Source: Dysidea avara (lineage: Eukaryota > Porifera > Demospongiae > Dictyoceratida > Dysideidae). Taken from it: a stretch of DNA of 64,000 bases. How positions within the stretch are numbered: the stretch's first letter is position 1; each line of letters opens with the position of its first letter. This document shows, piece after piece, positions 56,301 through 64,000 of this stretch. The position numbers were made by a program, and so were the translations under genes. The notes under the pieces were generated by a model. The model saw only the letters and a list, made by a program, of their open reading frames with translations, made no database searches and was not told the origin of the DNA. Location: NCBI RefSeq assembly GCF_963678975.1, contig NC_089276.1, positions 1,569,445 to 1,633,444 on the forward strand, written 5' to 3'.

Positions 56301-57788
56301 TGAAGTATAGAGATTAAATTTGCACTATGTACATAGTATAGCTGCAGGTTTACGCGGTCCATAGGTGGCGGAAGGGGGAGGGGGGGCTAGGGGGCCAAGG
56401 TTCCCCTCAGAATGATATCATGCCAAAATTATCCTTCTTGGAGTGGGGCTGAAAACCATTGATATACTCTAATAGAATGCTCAATTACCCTAATAGAGTG
56501 GTCAAGGCCTTCATATAAACGTGTTCCTAAAAGTATATAGTTAAAAAGAAAAAAAGTTGCCTGTACAGCAGGAATCGAACCAGGTACCCCTTACCACTGT
56601 ATCAAGTGTTTCCGGGTGGATATAGGCTGTTTTGTACTGCTTATAAATGCTATATGTGAATGCATCAAGTAAAAATCAGGCCTTCAGATCACTCAACTAA
56701 AAATTGCAATTAACTTAACATATTCATGGTCTATTCACTGTAAAAAATTTTATACAAATTGAATGTACCATGTCCATGTATCAAATAAATTTGTACCGCT
56801 GTTCATTTTCAGTTATACCACTATATACCAGTGAATATATCCCGGTATAAAACAGTTTATTTCTCTAAAATCGTTTGTGAGTGAAGGCCTGATTTTTACT
56901 TGATGCATTCACATAATTATGTTCATTAACCCTGCAGCTAAAAGCTTTGCCAAAAACGTTATTAACTGCAAATAGCCTGTTTTAAATAGTTTTGACTAAA
57001 AGTTGGTGTTTTAGTTAAAATTGTACCTATAAAATTGCTATAAACATTAATTTTGGTGGACTTTGAGACATTGTGAAAACTATATGGCTACAGCTTCTGT
57101 GGGTTGTACCCCCCAGCTGCAAGACATTCTATACTCTGGTCAGCCCCCCCTCATATCAACTACTTCCTCCGTCACTGGGTGGTCTCCCTTGTTTTTATTA
57201 CTTTGTTTCTATGATATCTGCTCAAATCTAAAATTACTAATTTTTTTCTGTGGATATATAGTGCCTAGTTTTTAGAAGTGGCTCAACATCAACTTGTTAC
57301 TGGTGTAATCAGAGGCCATAGTCTAGTAAGTAATAATAGCAGTCCACTGATCACCCTTACATCTACCATATCTATCCACACAAAAAGTTTACCCTTCAAG
57401 GTTTAACCTTTACAGATTGATATTTGCTTGTGTTAATAATGGTCATAAATCTGCAACCAATGATTTGTCTTGAAGTACACCACTATCATGAGCATTAATG
57501 GTACATGGAAATTAGCTTATGCATGGAAATAGCTTATGATTATAGTGGCATATGTTTGTGCAGGAGTCATTATTTACCACCAAACTAGAGGAGATGGAAA
57601 TTAGCAATAAGAAGTTGAAGGGAGAAGTCACCATTCTTAAAAGTGAAATTTCTGATCTGAAGGTGGAGAATGATGGTTTGAAGGTGAAGATTGATGGTTT
57701 GACTGTGGACAATACTGGCCTCAAGGCAGAAATTACTGAACTTAAAGAAGAAGTCGACCAACTCGAAACTAAAAGTCAAAATTTACAG
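53358..57788 (+). CDS. Gene E: RIPK/IRAK-like kinase-coiled coil protein (kelch exon not in window)
   Basis: Exons 53358-53607, 53657-54363 and 57564-57788 join in frame; the first intron is 49 bp and splits a Gly codon. The kinase domain carries GRGAYGRV (22-29), Lys42 in AAKEV, HRDLTPNNIL (Asp147), DLG (165-167) in place of DFG, and MPPEAL. All catalytic residues are present. It aligns with gene B throughout (RHP..VQFLG, LGLRYLH, PVYGPPLD). Residues 320-394, from the third exon, form a coiled coil (KLEEMEISNKKLKGEV, DLKVENDGLKVKIDGL, LKEEVDQLE) homologous to gene D's coil. The exon ends at donor CAG/GTTAGC in phase 0, exactly where genes B, C and D attach kelch. No kelch exon was found in the remaining 6.2 kb. 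Either it lies beyond 64 kb or repeats have displaced it. Confidence 0.85.
55608..55795. mobile_element. Small TA-flanked MITE in intron of gene E
   Basis: The left end TACCATACAGAGGGAAATTT and right end TTTTCCTCTATACAGTA are inverted with TA borders. 188 bp, no ORF. Confidence 0.55.
56464..56500. repeat. Pair of TATTAGAG dyads, minus orientation
   Basis: ATACTCTAATAGAATGCTC is followed by ACCCTAATAGAGTGGTC, 21-22 bp apart, in the intron of gene E. Confidence 0.65.
56545..56640 (-). repeat. tRNA-like T-arm fragment followed by a T run
   Basis: The minus strand reads TGATACAGTGGTAAGG, then GGTTCGATTCCTGC (a perfect B box, GGTTCGANTCC), then AACTTTTTTTCTTTTT, which looks like a Pol III terminator. 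The anticodon arm is missing: the D-arm-like and T-arm-like parts are only about 10 bp apart. It is a tRNA relic or a SINE head, not a functional tRNA. Confidence 0.45.
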
Positions 57789-58504
57789 GTTAGCTCTGGT
57801 GTAATTAAGCTCAGGGCTACTTGGCTAGCTCTGATAAAATCTGTGTAGCAGCTTTGATAAGGTATTATGTCTCTATTACAAAACATCATAAGACACCTGA
57901 AAATTTTATTTCCCGCATACAAGTAAATTTATAAGAGTTCAGAATGTACGTTCCACTAACTAACTGCTTTACCAATGCTTTATATTTCAGTATGATGATA
58001 GTGCATGGAGCTATTCTCACCAACTAGCAATCCAAAGTTTACAATACCAATGTTTTACACCACCAATGTTTTGCACTATTGTGGTGCATATGTACATGTG
58101 TGCCTTATGCAGGTAAAAGGTCAAAACCTTTTCAATGATCACTTTATTGCAGTGCAGACCTAGAGTTTGTTCACTGTGTATATGTCTAGTACAATAGACA
58201 ATATCCACAATGATGTTTTTGACAATTATTGTCACAACACAAAATGGCCATGTTAGTGTGGTGACTTCATATGGGAAGGTATTGGCTATTATAGCATTAA
58301 GGGTGAGGCATATAATACAAAACAGATGTATCCATTTGTGTACGTATTTAAGAATTTTGGTCTGCTTTCCTTGTTGGAGCATCATCACAATACATGCACT
58401 ATTTCTTATCCTTTATATTGTCCAATATGTAATAAACTATGAACAATATCCATATCTAATACCAGAAGCTCATCATCCTCAGACTCGATGAACTTCTGCT
58501 AATG
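57789..58504. other. Downstream of the gene E coil exon, no exon recognised
   Basis: No kelch coding (no PDLF, GG-doublet or MPTAR-type reading) in any frame. Short ORFs only. Confidence 0.4.
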
Positions 58505-59665
<1,161 letters not shown>

Positions 59666-59950
59666 GTATTGTATGATGAGCCAAAATCTCTGAAGTCCTT
59701 GCATTAACACTTCCTTTTATTATGACATCACATTTCATCATTGTGGACATCGTCCATTATTGTTAATTTAAAATAAAGTACAGTTCCAGTGATAAAAAGT
59801 AGTGAAATATTACAATACATAATTATATGGAAAAAAATCCCTACATTTTCATGACTTGTTGTGATATACTATAGCGACACAGTGCGAAAATCGTGCACTT
59901 TTTCATAAAAGCATAAAACTTACCACATCAATAGTACTCCTCACAGCATA

Positions 59951-60449
59951 ATTTTTTTGATATACGGTGCCAATGCAGATTTGGCCTTTGGTGACCTTTA
60001 CGGCCATTTTTGCCCAGAAATTTGATCAATTTCGTCCTTAAGGCATTAATTAACTTGTTAAAACATGGTACCAAAAGAAAGGTCTTGTTGAACGAAACAA
60101 CTTAGTCTTTATTTGAAGTTAATATATAGGTGATTTCATTCCAAAGTTATGACCATTTATATTACCCATGAATTTAGAGATAATTTACCTCCCCAAGGGT
60201 AATTTACACCCCAGGGGCAGGTAAACTCAGAGAATTTTGCAGTTAATAAAATGTTGAAAAAGGAATTACCTATTAACTTCTAAATAAAACCAAGTTGTTT
60301 CATTCAACAAGACCTTTACTTTGGTACCATGTTTTAACATGTCAATAAATGCCTCAGGAAGATAAAGACAGAAATGATCAAATTTCTGGTCATAAATGTC
60401 CATAAAGGTCACCAAAAGTCAAAACTGCGATGGTACTATATCAAAAAAT
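59951..60449. mobile_element. 500-bp foldback element
   Basis: The left arm (TTTTTGATATACGGTGCCAATG, TTGGTGACCTTTA, TTGATCAATTTC, TTAAAACATGGTACC, GGTCTTGTTGAACGAAACAA) is matched in reverse order on the right arm (TTGTTTCATTCAACAAGACC, GGTACCATGTTTTAAC, AAATGATCAAATTTC, TAAAGGTCACCAA, ATATCAAAAAA). Arms are about 190 bp with a 110-bp centre. No transposase ORF. Confidence 0.75.
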
Positions 60450-60464
60450 ATGAATACTGAATCA

Positions 60465-61250
60465 AGACACACGGTAGTGTGTCGTGCGGCCCAAGAAGCC
60501 GGCGCGCCACACCGTGAGTATATTGACAAGAAGAACGAAAACGTAATTTTCACACCTTTGTATCTCGGTGATCACTTATCTGATTGGAACCAAATTTGCT
60601 ACACAGTTGCCCGCCAGCCAAGGGAGTCTACATTCCAAATTGGAAGGAAATCGCTCTAGCCATTTCCGAGATACGAGCTGCCAAAGTTTCGTTTTTTTTT
60701 CTTCGTTTTTTTTTTCTTCTTCTTCGTCTTTTCGCACACTTGCAAAAATTGCTATAACCAGCAAACGCGTACTCCGATCGCCTTGAAATTTGGCACACAG
60801 AAAGGGAGTCCAAAGGCAAATCCTAGCATCAAATTTGGTACAAATCCGATGAATGGTTCAGGAGTTATGACCGATTATTCGTGTAAAACAAGATCGATTT
60901 GTTGTCACGCCTACAGGGTAAACCGCTTCATGGAATGAGTTGAAAATTGCTATGTAGATGGAGTAACCATCGTAGGAGTGCCTTTTGGTGGTTTGAAAGG
61001 AATCGAGATAAAGACCACGGAGATATGACACAAAACCCAACCTGTGTCACAATTACGCGATCGATTTTTATGAATAAAAAAGTATTAGTTTTCACGCCTA
61101 CTAGGCAAACCGCTTAGAGCAATGAGCTGAAAATCGGTGTATAGCTGGAATAATCTTCATAGAAAGTCCTTGCAGTAGTACAGAAGAATCGGATTACAAA
61201 CCACTGAGTTATGATTCGAAAGCCAACTCCGTGTAGCAAATGCGAGATCG
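60465..61250 (+). repeat. Long dispersed repeat with GC-rich head
   Basis: It opens ACACGGTAGTGTGTCGTGCG, then GAAGCCGGCGCGCCACACCG, which is much more GC-rich than its surroundings. A TTCTTCGTTTTTT tract and three spaced blocks follow, each a variation on GCCTACNRGGYAAACCGCTT and a GAGNTATGA-type end. A decayed relative is at 7545-7960. No protein domain recognised. Confidence 0.55.
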
Positions 61251-61252
61251 AG

Positions 61253-61287
61253 ATACTCTAATAGAACAGTCACCCTAATAGAGCATT
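61253..61287. repeat. TATTAGAG dyads at the satellite border
   Basis: ATACTCTAATAGAACAGTCA followed by CCCTAATAGAGCATTCGG. It lies at the junction between the long repeat and the 31-bp satellite. Confidence 0.65.
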
Positions 61288-61327
61288 CGGCTAATTTATT
61301 TACTCCATTATAGAATTTTATTACATC

Positions 61328-63665
61328 ACAAGTTATTCTGTAGGGAGTTCAGTTGCAAACAGTTAATCTTATAGACAGTTCAGCAAGAAGACAGTCACCA
61401 TGTGGAGAGTTAAGCAAATATACCACTATAGAGATTCAGAACATTACAAGTCACACTGAAGAAAGTTCAGCTATAAACAAGTCATGCACTGTGTAGAGAA
61501 TTCAGCTACAATTAAGTCACTCTCTAGAGAATTCAGTTACACAGAATTCTGCTACACACAAGTCACTGTGGAGAGAGTTCAGCTACAAACAAATTACCCT
61601 TTAGAGTAATCAGCTACAAACAAAACACTTTGCAGGGTGTTCAACTGCAACAAATCAATTACCTTTAGAGCGATCAGCAATGAACAAATCAACACAAATC
61701 TACCTGTAGAGAGATCAGCTAGAAACAAACCACCCTGAAGAGAGTTCAGCTACAAAAAATCACCCTGTAGAGACATCAGCTAGAAACTAGACGCAATGTA
61801 AGGAGTTCAGCTACAAGCAATCACCCTGTAGAGAGTTCAGCTAAAACAAATCACCTTATAGAGAGTTCAGCTACAAACAGATTACCTGCATGTAGAGAGA
61901 TCGGCTACAAACAAATCAACCTGCAGAGAGATCAGCTATATACACACAAATCAACTTGTAGAGAGATCAGCTACAAACAAATCACCCTGTAGAGAGATCA
62001 GCTAGAAACTACACACAATGTAAGGAGTTCAGCTACAAATAAATCACCTTATAGAGAGTTCAGCTACAAACAAATTACCCTATAGAGAGATCGGCTACAA
62101 ACAAATCAACCTGCAGAGAGATCAGCTACACACAAATCAACTTGTAGAGGGATCAATTACAAACAAATCACCCTGTAGAGAGATCAGCTAGAAACTACAC
62201 ACAATGTAAGGAGTTCAGCTACAAATAAATCACCTTATAGAGAGTTCAGCTACAAACAAATTACCCTGTAGAGAGATCGGCTACAAACAAATCAACCAGT
62301 AGAAAGATCAGCTACACACAAATCAACTTGTAGAGAGATCAGCTACAAACAAATCACCCTGTAGAGAGATCAGCTAGAAACTAGTCACAATGTAAGGAGT
62401 TCAGCTACAAGTAAATCACCCTGTAGAGAGTTCAGCTAAAACAAATCAACCTGCAGAGAGATCAGCTACAAATAAATCACTTTATAGACAGTTCAGCTAC
62501 AAACAAATTACCTTGTAGAGAGATCGGCTGCAAATTAATCAACCTGCAGAGAGATCAGCTACACACAAATCAACTTGTAGAGAGATCAGCTACAAACAAA
62601 TCACCCTGTAGAGAGATCAGCTAGAAACTAGATACAATGCAAGGAGTTCAGCTACAAGCAAAATCACCCTTTAGTGAGTTCAGCTACAAACAAATCAACC
62701 TGCAGTGAGATCACCCACAAAAACACACTTGTACAGAGTTCAGTTACAAACAAATCACCCTGTAGAGAGATCAGGTAGAAAAATTCACCTTGTAGAGAGT
62801 TCATTTACAAAGAAACCATCATATAGAGAGTTCAGCTACCAAGAAATTACCCCGTAGAGAGATCAGCTAGAAGAAGTCACCTTGTAAAGAGTTTAGCTAC
62901 AAAGAAACCATCATGTACAGAGTTCAGCTACAAAGAAACCACCTGTACAGAATTCAACTACAAACAAATCACTGTGTATAGAGATCAGCTAGAAGAAGTT
63001 ACCTTGTAGATAGTTCAGCTACAACAATCCACTCTGTAGAAAGATCAGTTAGAAGAAGTCACCTTGTAGAGTGTTCAGTTACAAAGAAACCACCATGTAG
63101 AGAGTTCAGCTGCAAACAAATCACTCTGTAGAGAGTTCAGCTACAAAGAAACCTCCATGTAGAGAGTTCAGCCTCATACAAACCACCTAGTAGAGAATTC
63201 AACTACAACAAATCACCCTGTAGAGAAGAAGTTACCTTGTAGAGAGTTCAGCTACAAAGAAACCACCATGTAGAGAGTTTAGCTGCAAACAATTCACCTG
63301 TAGAGAGTTCAGCTAGAAACAAATCACCCCGTAGAGAGATCAACTGGACGAAGTCACCTTGTAGAGAGTTCAGCTACAAAGAAACAATCATGTAGAGAGT
63401 TCAGCTGCAAACAAATCACCCTGCAGAGAGTTCATCTACAAAAAAATCACCCTGTAGAGAGTTCAGCTAGACGAAGTCACCTTGTAGAGAGTTCAGCTAC
63501 AAAGAAACCATCTTGTAGAGAGTTCGGCTATAAAGACACCACCATGTAGAGAGTTTAGCTGCAAACAAATCACCTGTTACAGAGAGTTCAGCTACAAAGA
63601 AACCATCCTGTATATAGTTCAGCTACATTTCAAGTCACCCAGTAGAGAGATCAGCTGCAAAAAAA
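61328..63665 (+). repeat. 31-bp satellite array with 186-bp higher-order repeat
   Basis: About 75 units of 31 bp, core GTAGAGAGWTCAGCTACAAA followed by CAAATCACCCT. Variant units (GCTAGAAACTA..CACAATG then TAAGGAGTTCAG) recur at 62001, 62187 and 62373, exactly 186 bp (6 units) apart, showing a higher-order repeat. Units become more diverged toward both ends. There are no unique spacers, so it is not a CRISPR array. It is a satellite or minisatellite. Confidence 0.92.
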
Positions 63666-63835
63666 TCCTGTGGGGAATAATGAGCATGTAATAAATATAT
63701 GTATATAATTTGTATAATTACTAATAAAATCAAAAATAATTGAAATACTAAATTCTTCTTTAAGTTCTTTTCTTCTTCCTGTGGTAAAGAAAAAAACACA
63801 TGGGTTAAAAAAGCCCCAAAGCCAGCCATAGGCCG

Positions 63836-64000
63836 GCTTTGCAGTATACAAATACAAAAAGAAGTGATATCTAATCAAAAACAGCCAAGCTGTAAAAAAA
63901 GGTGCGGCCCCCATAAAGGCAATGGTGAAAAAAGATGTGAAATCCAAGGTGGCGGCCAAGAAATGGCTGTGATGGTAGGTTAATGGTTACATTTTAATAA
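63836..64000. repeat. AACAGCCAAGCTGT dispersed repeat
   Basis: AACAGCCAAGCTGTAAAAAA, AGGTGCGGCCCC, then GATGTGAAATCCAAGGTGGCGG. Related segments lie at about 21388-21520 (GCAGCCAAGCTGCAAAAAG ... GTGAAATCAAAGGTGGTAGC), 8849-8930, and the GCCGCACCC ends near 1120 and 9460. Overlapping minus-strand ORFs are Phe-rich shadows of the repeat. Confidence 0.5.

Noticed and set aside
61328-63665. Possible CRISPR-like array
   Set aside because: Repeats are contiguous 31-bp units with gradual divergence and no unique spacers, in an animal genome. It is a satellite.
63635-63959. Two Phe-rich, membrane-like minus-strand ORFs at the window end
   Set aside because: They overlap a dispersed repeat (AACAGCCAAGCTGT family) present elsewhere in the window in non-coding form.

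Overview
The window looks like a nuclear genome segment of a marine non-bilaterian animal, most likely a demosponge. That is inferred from AT-rich sequence, GT-AG introns (several only 45-62 bp), tyrosine-kinase-like kinases joined to kelch propellers, dense short inverted-repeat elements and an animal glucosylceramidase. No species was confirmed by any search.

Layout. (1) 1-903: last exon of a kelch gene (gene A) that starts before the window. (2) 904-10.2 kb: no supported gene; a hAT-type element, hairpins, a composite repeat carrying (CAGT)59, and other repeats. (3) 10.24-11.55 kb, minus strand: a lysosomal-type glucosylceramidase whose last exon(s) I cannot find. (4) 12.94-24.20 kb, minus strand: a 15-exon gene for a secreted-looking protein of four beta-trefoil-like repeats plus a Pro/Tyr/Gln-rich linker. 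Repeats 1 and 2 have matching exon lengths (112 or 109, then 104, 43, 137). (5) 25.73-32.15 kb: a non-autonomous hAT element with a perfect 8-bp target duplication, split by a young, intact Ty3/gypsy retrotransposon (LTRs differ at 2 of 256 bases; one 1783-codon gag-pol ORF with a PHD-like N-terminus). (6) 32.6-57.8 kb, plus strand: four more members of the kelch family. Gene B is kinase-kelch, gene C is CARD-like domain-kelch, gene D is short leader-coiled coil-kelch, and gene E is kinase-coiled coil with its kelch exon not reached. (7) 57.8-64.0 kb: a composite repeat with a (CAGG)59-like tract, a 500-bp foldback, a shared long repeat, and a 2.3-kb satellite of 31-bp units with a 186-bp higher-order period.

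The most interesting biology is the plus-strand array. One C-terminal six-bladed kelch propeller, in a single exon that starts in phase 0, is combined with different N-terminal modules (RIPK/IRAK-like kinase, CARD-like domain, leucine-zipper coil) that all end in phase 0. This is a modular exon-shuffled family with the parts list of an innate-immune or death-domain signalling system. The function is inference.

The most unusual non-coding signal is a 15-bp dyad, consensus close to TGYTCTATTAGAGTA. It occurs about 22 times at 14 places across the window, often as pairs 21 bp apart, in otherwise unrelated surroundings.
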